In this document: positions 26,785-34,851 of the stretch, piece by piece
How the letters are laid out: each line of letters opens with the position of its first letter
Position numbering within the stretch: the first letter of the stretch is position 1
Assembly: GCA_964475985.1 (NCBI GenBank)
Contig: CAYYYP010000009.1
Location: forward strand, 20,180-84,179
DNA length: 64,000 nt
Direction of reading: 5' to 3'
From: CAYYYP01 sp964475985
GTDB lineage: Bacteria > Bdellovibrionota > UBA1018 > CAYHWW01
Translations under genes and position numbers: made by a program
The notes under the pieces: generated by a model
What the model was told of the DNA's origin: nothing
Databases searched by the model: none
The model's input: only the letters and a program-made list of their open reading frames with translations

Positions 26785-29460
26785 GTGGCCGAACCTATTT
26801 CTAACAACCTCAAAGATATGATCGAAGATTCACCCGAATTTGACCCGCGGGCACAAATTATTTTCATCCATCCTTTGACCCCGTCCTTACAAAAACTCCT
26901 GGAATCCCTGAAGAAAGATCCTAATTCGAATCTCATCGAAGCGGGCAGCGCCATGGAAGCGATGCAAATCGCTCAGATGTATAAACCGTGTATCCTAACG
27001 GGCAGCATGACCCAGGATTCTGACATTGTAAAAATGTTCACTTTATTTGCGGGCCTCAAATCCGACATCAAAAACAATCACATCAAAACAATGTTGTTAT
27101 CCGCGGTAAAGGATACTCGCATCGTTAGAAAATTTTCCGACTTAGGCTGCACAGATTACATTTTTGAACCGGTTCCCATTCGGCAGCTCCTCCATAAATT
27201 CAGCCTGCAAATCCGCGCAAACCGGGCGGCCCGCAAACAGCGCAATAACAAAGACATTGATTTAAAACGATTGGACCAAAAGCAATTCCAACGCAACAAT
27301 CTTAACCAGGAAAATGCGGCGAATTTACGAGAACTTGCCGCCAATGAAGTAGAACAGGATTGCTGGATTACCCGGGGAAAACCGAGGCTAATCGACGGAA
27401 CCTGGAACGTGTCCATGATTGGTCCGCCCACCCATGAAGGAAGGTGGGAAAGGCATAACGATCAGATCTGGAAGTACGTGCCAAGTGATCCTAAAAGTCT
27501 TGGGCCCGAAAAGGGAAATTGGTATTTCTCAGGCCAAAAGCCAAGTTACTCAAGGCTTGAATGGCTTTTCAAGAGTGACGCACCAAAACTCTACTTCCAG
27601 GACGCAAAAGGAAAAATTCTATTTTATAAGCTTAATCTTGCCGCTGACGAAAAACTGGAAATGGCTAAGGACTCAGCCATTGCCCAGCAACGATTGGCCG
27701 AAGAAAAAAGGCAAATTGAAGAGCTGGCAAATTCGGCTGAACCAGAATCGTCGCCAAATAAAAATAAAAAAGAAACATTGAGTCCTGACGAACACGTTTC
27801 AAATTCTAGCGATTCGGAAAAGGAAACGCCAGAGGATGAAACGGGGGAATCGAGCGATTCCGAATCCAATAATTTACAATATAAAAGTCTAAAGACAGAA
27901 AGCCAGGATAAGGCTAGTGCCCGTAAAAAAAGGAATCTAATTGAGGTCCCCCCGGGGGCCGAAGTAGATTCACCGGAAGCAAACGAAGATAACCCCGAAG
28001 AAAAAGCGCTAAAAAGAAAACGAGCAAGTACGATTGTGGTGCCACCCGGCAAAGATCAGCCAAAGGCACCGGCCACCACAAGCCAAAGTCCAACTAATGA
28101 CCCCTTAACTTCAAAAACTCAATCTCCCAAATCTGCCGAAGAAGAACCAACGCAAAGGCCCATGGTACCTCCCGGCCAAATTGCCAAAAATTCCTCTTCC
28201 AAGAAAACAGCCGCCCATAATGAAAAAGAAAACTCAGGCCCATCCAATGTTCCTAAATCTAATGATCCCACCGCAAATTCTAGTTCCGGGCCTAACCAAA
28301 CTCCTGCCAAATTTTCAAAAAAGGACCGCGCTGTTAGAGCGGATGGTGATTCACTTCAGGATCAGGAACCTGACCCTGAAAAGCAAAGGAGAGGCTTAGA
28401 CCAAAGAAACTTTTTGCAAAAAAAGGATTCAGAGAAAGGTCCAAACCCGGGAAACACTCGGCCTAAGGTCAACGATCAGCCCACCTTAAACAGAAAAAAC
28501 TCCGAAGAAAATGGCGATGAGAACCAGCCTCTGAAGTCAAAAAATTTCCTAAAGAAAAAAAGTATCGAGGAAAAAAACCAAAGCCACTCTGAAGATGCCA
28601 CCAACGCGAGTTCTAGGGAAAATAAGGGCCAAGGCCCAAGCACCGACCCTAACGCATCGAAGGTAAGGCAGCCAAGCGCAAACCATCTCGAAAGAAAAGC
28701 GAATGGTTCCGGACCTGATGTCGCCGGTGCATCCCGGAAGCAAAACGAAACGATCAAAAAAAATCTGGCGGACAATAACGGTAATCCAGAAAACACGCCC
28801 AACCCAAATAAAGCCGCTGCAAAGCAAGCCCCAAAAAGGAAAACTAGAGAGGCCTCGGAGGGCTCTCCAACTATTGGAGAAACTGAAGGATCAGCCGGTG
28901 ACAACTTTCAAGCAGACGATGAGGATTCGCCGCTAACCCCCGAAGAAACCTCACCGGTCTCGACCGATTTATTATCAAAAGACGAGCAGACTCTACTGAC
29001 CAAAGAAGATTTCTCCGTTGAATTTGATCCCAGTGCAGCGGAACCGTTAAATGCATCCGAAACCTTACCCCCCTTAGTTTTGCTTATGAAAATCACCGAT
29101 TTATTAACTCAGCGAAATCTCCCGCTGGAGCAGCTCACCGAAAAAATCTTCAAAATCCTTTTTCAGGAACTGAAAAAAATTTATCGCAGCCCTAAACTTT
29201 TTTTATTGCAAGCAGACTCTACTCTACAATTGGCATTTCCACCCTCCCCTGCTTTAACCCCCGGACGCCCCGTGGCATTGAGTGCAATCCATAAAATTTT
29301 CCCCCTCTCGGTATCCGATAAGTCTTCGGGCTTCCTGTGCCTAGAACTGAATGGCCCCCAAATGGATCCAGCGGAACTTGCAAAATACCGCGTGGTAGCA
29401 CTGGGCCTGTTATCATTAATGCAATGCCTCACGGTCAAAAACCCGGCAAAAGCTGCCTAA
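26785..29460 (+). CDS. Pseudo-receiver protein with very long charged disordered linker
   Basis: This 891-aa protein starts at GTG 26785. Residues ~20-150 have a receiver-like fold pattern (QIIFIHPLTPSLQKLLESL ... TMLLSAVKDTRI ... DYIFEPVPIRQLL), but the acidic pocket is absent, the acceptor position reads TGSM and the Lys-Pro is EPVP, so it should not be phosphorylated. A small domain with many Trp follows (EGRWERHNDQIWKYVP). Residues ~290-760 are strongly low-complexity (Lys, Glu, Asn, Ser, Pro) with three VPPG motifs and recurring NFLxKK/RKN blocks. The last ~120 residues look globular, perhaps GAF-like. It lies 47 bp ahead of the HD-GYP gene, suggesting a shared signalling role. Function unknown. 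Confidence 0.8.
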   Translation: MAEPISNNLKDMIEDSPEFDPRAQIIFIHPLTPSLQKLLESLKKDPNSNLIEAGSAMEAMQIAQMYKPCILTGSMTQDSDIVKMFTLFAGLKSDIKNNHIKTMLLSAVKDTRIVRKFSDLGCTDYIFEPVPIRQLLHKFSLQIRANRAARKQRNNKDIDLKRLDQKQFQRNNLNQENAANLRELAANEVEQDCWITRGKPRLIDGTWNVSMIGPPTHEGRWERHNDQIWKYVPSDPKSLGPEKGNWYFSGQKPSYSRLEWLFKSDAPKLYFQDAKGKILFYKLNLAADEKLEMAKDSAIAQQRLAEEKRQIEELANSAEPESSPNKNKKETLSPDEHVSNSSDSEKETPEDETGESSDSESNNLQYKSLKTESQDKASARKKRNLIEVPPGAEVDSPEANEDNPEEKALKRKRASTIVVPPGKDQPKAPATTSQSPTNDPLTSKTQSPKSAEEEPTQRPMVPPGQIAKNSSSKKTAAHNEKENSGPSNVPKSNDPTANSSSGPNQTPAKFSKKDRAVRADGDSLQDQEPDPEKQRRGLDQRNFLQKKDSEKGPNPGNTRPKVNDQPTLNRKNSEENGDENQPLKSKNFLKKKSIEEKNQSHSEDATNASSRENKGQGPSTDPNASKVRQPSANHLERKANGSGPDVAGASRKQNETIKKNLADNNGNPENTPNPNKAAAKQAPKRKTREASEGSPTIGETEGSAGDNFQADDEDSPLTPEETSPVSTDLLSKDEQTLLTKEDFSVEFDPSAAEPLNASETLPPLVLLMKITDLLTQRNLPLEQLTEKIFKILFQELKKIYRSPKLFLLQADSTLQLAFPPSPALTPGRPVALSAIHKIFPLSVSDKSSGFLCLELNGPQMDPAELAKYRVVALGLLSLMQCLTVKNPAKAA

Positions 29461-29507
29461 TTTTCGGCAAAAATTAGCGCTTATCTTCGCGTAAACGCAA
29501 TCTGCTT

Positions 29508-30887
29508 TTGCTCGTCCAGACTTTTGTCGATGAAACCACTGAGGTGCTATCTCAGGTGGCAAAAGTCGGGAATTTAAAACTCTATTTGGAAATCGACATC
29601 GACGAGTTGCGGGAAGGCGAGACCATTCCGTTTTCGTTGCATTTTCATTTGCCATTAAATGACCGAGTGGTGTGCCTCAAACGTCGAAACTCCCTCATTG
29701 AACCAGGATTCATCCAGAAGTTTAAACAAAAAGGTTTTACATCCTTATTGATTCAAGAAACGGATGAAGAAATCCTAAAAGAATATTTAGTCAATGCGGA
29801 TGCCGCGGCCATAAACTCCGATGCAGCAAATGCAGATGCCCCGACTGCCACCGCAGACGGATTCAACGCAGCGGCTCCGGATTTGCTTACCGCTTCCCTG
29901 GATATTCTCGGTAAACGCAGCGAAAACTCTGAAGACCTCCTTCACCTACCAAAAGTAGAAGTTCCAGAACTTGAAAAACAAATTGTTACCGACGAAGCAG
30001 AACTTCCAACGCTCACGCCAGAAGTGACCCTGCCCTTAAGTTCAATTTATGAACCGGAACCACAGCCCGCCGCCGGTGTGAACGCCGATCTTGACCTGTC
30101 GGCCGAGCAAGCATCACGTCTCAAACAAGCTCTGCAAGGGATGAGTGCCCCGAACACGCAGACCCGCGGTAAATCACTTAAGGAACTTAAGTCCCTCGCC
30201 AAGGAAGTGATCCTCGCCGACGAACGCCCGAGCAGTATATTTAGCCAGCTTTGGCAGGAAGTCGTAGATGCCGATGAAGCCGGTCACTGCGGAAATGTAG
30301 CAACCTTTAGTGTCCTTTTTTCCATGGCCCTAGGCCACCGGGACCGCGAAATTTTAAAAGACGTAGCTTTTGCCGGACTAGTCCACGATATTGGATTAAC
30401 GCAGGTGGACAGGAATGTGGTTTTAGCCCCATCAAAAGAAAATGCCTCCCCTGCCCTGCAAGCACACGTTTCCCAAACTTTATTTTTGTTAACGCAGCTT
30501 GCTATAACTCCGCCGCCACGGTCTGTAACTTTTATTTTACAGCATCATGAAAAATTCGACGGAACGGGATACCCTAAGAAGGTCAAAAATTGGGATATCC
30601 AAGAGCTCTCCCAATCCCTAAGCATGGCCGATCTTTTTGATGACATGTTCCATGGCGGCTTTGACGGTAAAGAACGCACCATAACTGAAGCCTTCCGAGA
30701 TCTGATGATTCTGGAGAAAAGTAAAATTTTTCCTCAACATTACAATCCTGATCTTTTTGTTCGTTTAGTCCAGTGGATTCAGAACCAGACCCAAGAATTA
30801 GTCCTTGATGAAGCACTGAATATCATTGAAGAAAGCTTAGCCGGAACAATAGTAAAGCAATTTAATCCGGAGAAAAAAGCCGCCTAA
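29508..30887 (+). CDS. HD-GYP-domain protein, probable cyclic-di-GMP phosphodiesterase
   Basis: This 459-aa protein has an N-terminal domain (~1-95) ending in GFTSLLIQ like those preceding some HD-GYP domains, a linker rich in Ala/Asp/Pro (~95-200), and an HD-GYP domain from about 225. The metal ligands appear present: His260, His293-Asp294 in VHDIG, His320, and His346-His347-Glu348 with GTGYP (352-356). The Lys after HDxG is Leu297, a departure from the canonical HDxGK, so activity is likely but not certain. The start is TTG at 29508. It probably shares a transcript with the upstream pseudo-receiver gene and is followed by a strong terminator. Confidence 0.85.
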   Translation: MLVQTFVDETTEVLSQVAKVGNLKLYLEIDIDELREGETIPFSLHFHLPLNDRVVCLKRRNSLIEPGFIQKFKQKGFTSLLIQETDEEILKEYLVNADAAAINSDAANADAPTATADGFNAAAPDLLTASLDILGKRSENSEDLLHLPKVEVPELEKQIVTDEAELPTLTPEVTLPLSSIYEPEPQPAAGVNADLDLSAEQASRLKQALQGMSAPNTQTRGKSLKELKSLAKEVILADERPSSIFSQLWQEVVDADEAGHCGNVATFSVLFSMALGHRDREILKDVAFAGLVHDIGLTQVDRNVVLAPSKENASPALQAHVSQTLFLLTQLAITPPPRSVTFILQHHEKFDGTGYPKKVKNWDIQELSQSLSMADLFDDMFHGGFDGKERTITEAFRDLMILEKSKIFPQHYNPDLFVRLVQWIQNQTQELVLDEALNIIEESLAGTIVKQFNPEKKAA

Positions 30888-30998
30888 AATTATTTTACGC
30901 TTCGCAACAAAAACCGTGCGCGTCTGCCTTGCTGTGATAAGACTTTCCACATCGATTCCTCCTTAAGTTGCGTAAAAAAAGATTGGAATCGGTGAAAA

Positions 30999-31033
30999 AG
31001 CACCCCGCAAAATCTGCGGGGTGCTTTTTTTTT
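30999..31033 (+). terminator. Intrinsic terminator after the HD-GYP gene
   Basis: An 11-bp stem AGCACCCCGCA/TGCGGGGTGCT (30999-31009 with 31015-31025) is followed by a run of nine T residues. On the minus strand a shorter T-run follows the same stem, so it may also end transcripts of the convergent 178-aa gene whose stop is at 31045. Confidence 0.92.
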
Positions 31034-31044
31034 AGGTTTTGTCC

Positions 31045-31581
31045 TTAAGTACCATTTGGATCACAAGCGATACCTTGGCGAGTGAGGGCCTCGCAAACGG
31101 CTTGCTTAATGTATTGTTCATTGCGGCTCTGGGCATCCCGGTCAATGCATTCCAAATTATTCACCATGAGATCAAGCATGCTGAGCGCGACGTGCCCACC
31201 CTGTAAAGTGATCGCTAACGGCGTAGCGATCCCACTGCAGATCAAACCAATCTGGGCAATACCGGCCGTGATGTGAATCACCGTCAACGATGCTTGGAGC
31301 ACTTGCTTGTCGGTACACGACAAAGTTTTTGATTGCTCAATGGCCGCATCCACCGGGTCTTGAGAATACTGGTCTTGAGTCATCCAGTGACTAATGCCAC
31401 CTCCTTGCTCGCACTCCTGCACTCGGCTTACGGAAAATGTCGCGCTTCCGGGCCCTGGATACACATCACCTACGGAAATGTCAGCGTTTGCTGTAGGGCT
31501 TAGAAGACAGGTGCCAAAAATGAGGACACCTACAACGGATATCAGACTCACCATTTTTAATTTTTTACGATCTTCGCTCAT
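31045..31581 (-). CDS. Small exported cysteine-containing protein, unknown
   Basis: This 178-aa protein has a signal peptide (LISVVGVLIFGTCLLSPTANA). The mature part has six cysteines (ECEQ, LSCTDK, LICSG, LECID, AVCEA, IACDP) and a long hydrophobic stretch (VIHITAGIAQIGLICSGIA) that could be a membrane or buried helix. No family is recognised. ATG 31581 is supported by AAAGGAGA ten bases upstream. Its 3' end faces the HD-GYP gene across a shared hairpin. Confidence 0.75.
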   Translation of the reverse strand: MSEDRKKLKMVSLISVVGVLIFGTCLLSPTANADISVGDVYPGPGSATFSVSRVQECEQGGGISHWMTQDQYSQDPVDAAIEQSKTLSCTDKQVLQASLTVIHITAGIAQIGLICSGIATPLAITLQGGHVALSMLDLMVNNLECIDRDAQSRNEQYIKQAVCEALTRQGIACDPNGT

Positions 31582-31702
31582 GACTGATTGCTCTCCTTTA
31601 TTAAGGGGCAGTTAAGGGTAAGCGTCACCTCACCCTCACTGCCCTTGGCTTTTGAAAAGGCCAAGTGAGCAACTTCAATGCCACGAACTTTAAACCTGAG
31701 TT

Positions 31703-33313
31703 CTACTCGTAAATGCTTTCTGATTTTATGGTTTGTGTCTCATCGGCTTTGCCATAGGGAACTTTAAATTTCTGAATGAGCGCATCCTCGCGTTTGATCT
31801 CCGGCGACTTCTCAACTCCCGCAGGATAATGGATGCTGCATTCCGGCGCAGAAATTTCCTTTAAAAAACGTGAGGGGTCCGGCGTCACTACTACCGCACT
31901 CATGCTTTCATCCAAATTCGTTTGAGGAAAATGTCGCCGAACGGCCGCTTGTACCTCCTGAAACTTCAGCTTGCGAATTTTACTCTGAAGGCGGGAAAGA
32001 TTTTTTGCGGGCAAACCATAAAAAACAGAATCCATTTCAAATCCCAAATTTCGATCTAGCCCTAAAGCCAGAAGCGGAACGGCTCCCACTAAATGCTTTT
32101 GCGTATCTTTGAACTCTTGAGGCGTCAGACCTTGTTTAGAAAAACTCTCAACCTCACCAAAAACTTGCCTAAAAGCAAAACATGCATTTTCAAGGGAGGT
32201 CGGCCTTACCCAAACGGTAAACGCCTGTTTGCGCCTAGCCACATGGACAGGAGTGATAAGGTGCGTTCCGCCGTCCGGAAGTTCTTCAATGTAAGAATAG
32301 GTTCCATAGTTTAGGCCTCGCTCTTCCCGTACCACTTGCATGAGCCTACCCACAAAAACCCGGTGTTTGCCTAAACCTTGGCTTGCCAGATAAAGCGCCG
32401 GGAAATCCGGATGCCCGCGCGTAACTGAAATCGGCATGCCAAAGTGCATGCCTACAGCTTCAAACGGACCCTCCACCAATTGCATTTTTACGGCGGGAGC
32501 CTTCTTTGCGACGCTGGTCTCGACCCTTGACTCCGGAACCGATTTTTTTGGGTGCTGAGATTTGATGATGGCAATCTGTTCAATCAAGTTTTTTAGTTTG
32601 CCTTCAGATTCCGCATTCAAATTACCAGCGACACCCACGACTAACTTTGCCGATAAAAAACTGTTTAGATAATATTCCTGAATGCGATCCAATTTCAAAT
32701 GAGCTACAGCTTTGGCCCGGCCAAAAGTTGAGTGTCCGTAACCACGCCATTCAGGGGTCGCGGCATTCATGGCCATTAAATTTTCTAACGCCTGCTTGCC
32801 CAGCTCTTCCTGGTCCTCCCGGGGCGCCCTTCGCTCAAGGTCTTCCGTAAGCTCGGTTTTGAGCCGCTCAAACTCTTGCGGATCAAAGGCTGGAGCCAGC
32901 ATAATTTGGGAAAGCACGCCTATAATTTCTGAGCAGTGGGAAGTTTCGCAAATTAACTTTAATGTGGTTTGATCTCTCCTCACCGAAACTTGTACGTCGG
33001 CTGCCAGGGGATAAAAATATTCTTCAATGGCGTGGCGCCCCCTTGCCGGAAGTTTTTCCTTACCTAAACTTAATTCCTTAACCCCACCTTCACGAAGCAA
33101 GGCCGCCATTAAAAAGGTAATTCCTTCTTCACCCTGGGGATCGGCCGCGGAACCCGTCTCAAACGTGAGGTGTACGGCAGCTAGCGGAAGTTGTTTGGTA
33201 GGAAGCCTTACCCACTGAATGTCCGTAGCAAAAACGGCAGTGCTGAAAAAACTCAGGAATAGAATATTAAGCTTCACGAAGGTCCCCATAGTTTTCATTT
33301 TATTCATTTTCAT
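31703..33313 (-). CDS. M16 peptidase-like protein, inactive subunit
   Basis: This 536-aa protein has a signal peptide (ILFLSFFSTAVFA) and the two-lobe pattern of M16 (pitrilysin) peptidases. Where active members have HxxEH it reads GITFLMAALLREGG, so it lacks the zinc ligands. Inactive partners of this kind complete the cavity and bind substrate in heterodimeric M16 enzymes. It starts at ATG 33313, overlapping the stop of the active partner gene (ATGA), so the two are translationally coupled. Likely periplasmic. Confidence 0.88.
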   Translation of the reverse strand: MKMNKMKTMGTFVKLNILFLSFFSTAVFATDIQWVRLPTKQLPLAAVHLTFETGSAADPQGEEGITFLMAALLREGGVKELSLGKEKLPARGRHAIEEYFYPLAADVQVSVRRDQTTLKLICETSHCSEIIGVLSQIMLAPAFDPQEFERLKTELTEDLERRAPREDQEELGKQALENLMAMNAATPEWRGYGHSTFGRAKAVAHLKLDRIQEYYLNSFLSAKLVVGVAGNLNAESEGKLKNLIEQIAIIKSQHPKKSVPESRVETSVAKKAPAVKMQLVEGPFEAVGMHFGMPISVTRGHPDFPALYLASQGLGKHRVFVGRLMQVVREERGLNYGTYSYIEELPDGGTHLITPVHVARRKQAFTVWVRPTSLENACFAFRQVFGEVESFSKQGLTPQEFKDTQKHLVGAVPLLALGLDRNLGFEMDSVFYGLPAKNLSRLQSKIRKLKFQEVQAAVRRHFPQTNLDESMSAVVVTPDPSRFLKEISAPECSIHYPAGVEKSPEIKREDALIQKFKVPYGKADETQTIKSESIYE

Positions 33314-34710
33314 TGCCCCACCAATTCCACAATGGTTCGGCCTTCTGGCTTAAGGTAAGTGTTCGCGAACTGCACGACGTCACCTTTAGTTAATAAACTT
33401 ATCTTATTTAGTGCACGATCCAATACACCTAAGTCCCGCTCAAATGTAACAAACCAGGCGATCTGGCCAGCCAAACGATCGGGCGCCGAAAACCACCCTA
33501 CTTTGGCGTAATTCAAAATTCTTTCCTTGGTGCGCCTTAACCGACCTTCATCTACCTTACCTTGGCGAAGGTCCTCAAAGGCCTCGAGAATTCCATTTTG
33601 AATTTCCTCCATATGGCCTTCGCCTTTTTTAGACAGCCTGACCTGTATGACCCAAAGATCAGGATCCACCGTTTCACGATGCCCAGAATCCACGGAGTCG
33701 ATCCACTGTTTTTCAAACCGAAACTTCTGTTGAAAAGGGCTGGTTTCGGAAAAAAGCATCTCAGAAAGCACATCCATCACGGCCCCCTCCGGGCGGCTGG
33801 TACGAAACTCCGGCACCTTAAAACCCACGGCAAAACGCTGGGCTGTGAGTTTCTCTAGTTCCACCTTGGCTTTGAGCGGACCTTTTTGTTCAGGCTCCTT
33901 TGGTGAATCCTCAATCTTCGTTGCAGGCTCTTTCCAATTTCCAAAATATTTTTTGACTAGGCTTAAGCTTTTTTCAAAATCCACATCCCCCACCAGCACG
34001 ATGGAAGTATTAGATGGCCGGTAAAACTTCTTAAAGAAGGGCCACACATCTTTGTAGCGATTAGGGAATTCTAAAATGTCGGCTTTATATCCCATGGTCG
34101 TATGCCCATAGGGGTGATTATGAAAGGCCGTTTGCCGAATCATTTCCTCCAGTTGAAACTCCGGCTGAGCTACATCCTTGTGATACTCACCTAGAACGGC
34201 GCCCGCTTCATCCTTCAGAAGTTTCTCTGAGAAAAACAAATTCTGAAATCGGTCGCCCTCGATCTCGAGCACCTTATCCAAATAAATTTTAGCTACCGTT
34301 CCATGATAATTCGTAACATCGTAGGACGTCCAAGCGCTTTCTTCACTTCCAATAAGAACGAAGTCGCGCTTGAGCTGCACGTGGGTGCGTTTTTTTGTAC
34401 CCCGGAACATGAGATGCTCAAAAAAGTGCGCAAATCCCGTTTTTCCTTTTTCCGTTTCGTTGCGGGAACCCACCCGGACGGGGATTTCGTAAGCAATCAC
34501 GCCTGGAGAGGGGTATTTGACCATGTAAACTCGAAGGCCGTTGGCAAGAACTTCCTCCCTATGCGGAAGGGACAATATGCGCGCGGCAAGAGCGTCCGGG
34601 GTGAAAATGAACGCTAAGGCAATCTGGAATTTAAGCAGAAAAAAAACTAAATTTTTATTAAACTTAAAGAACCCACTGATCAGCCGAGTTTGAAGTTTTT
34701 GAAGCATCAT
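33310..34710 (-). CDS. M16 zinc peptidase, active subunit
   Basis: This 466-aa protein has an N-terminal hydrophobic signal (VFFLLKFQIALAFIF) and the inverted zinc motif HFFEH at 95-99 in GFAHFFEHLMFRGT, with the third ligand likely Glu175 in VLGEYHKD. R/Y-type substrate-lobe sequence lies in the C-terminal half (FQQKFRFEKQWIDSVDSG). It is an insulinase-type metallopeptidase expected in the periplasm, forming a pair with the downstream inactive homologue in an overlapping ATGA arrangement. Specific substrates are unknown. Confidence 0.92.
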   Translation of the reverse strand: MMLQKLQTRLISGFFKFNKNLVFFLLKFQIALAFIFTPDALAARILSLPHREEVLANGLRVYMVKYPSPGVIAYEIPVRVGSRNETEKGKTGFAHFFEHLMFRGTKKRTHVQLKRDFVLIGSEESAWTSYDVTNYHGTVAKIYLDKVLEIEGDRFQNLFFSEKLLKDEAGAVLGEYHKDVAQPEFQLEEMIRQTAFHNHPYGHTTMGYKADILEFPNRYKDVWPFFKKFYRPSNTSIVLVGDVDFEKSLSLVKKYFGNWKEPATKIEDSPKEPEQKGPLKAKVELEKLTAQRFAVGFKVPEFRTSRPEGAVMDVLSEMLFSETSPFQQKFRFEKQWIDSVDSGHRETVDPDLWVIQVRLSKKGEGHMEEIQNGILEAFEDLRQGKVDEGRLRRTKERILNYAKVGWFSAPDRLAGQIAWFVTFERDLGVLDRALNKISLLTKGDVVQFANTYLKPEGRTIVELVGQ

Positions 34711-34851
34711 GATGCTGATTAAAGCACAGAATTTTTTGCCTAGCCAAAGAACTTCTTGCGCTTGATGGAACAGAAATCTTTCCGCGAATTTTTCCTCCTC
34801 TTCTCAGATCGGCCAGTATATAACCACCCTACTTATAAGGAACTGCCATTC

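Noticed and set aside
27624..28904. Two ~142-aa minus-strand frames opposite the charged linker
   Set aside because: Their Ser/Phe/Leu-rich sequence is the expected antisense of a Lys/Glu/Asn/Ser-rich coding stretch.
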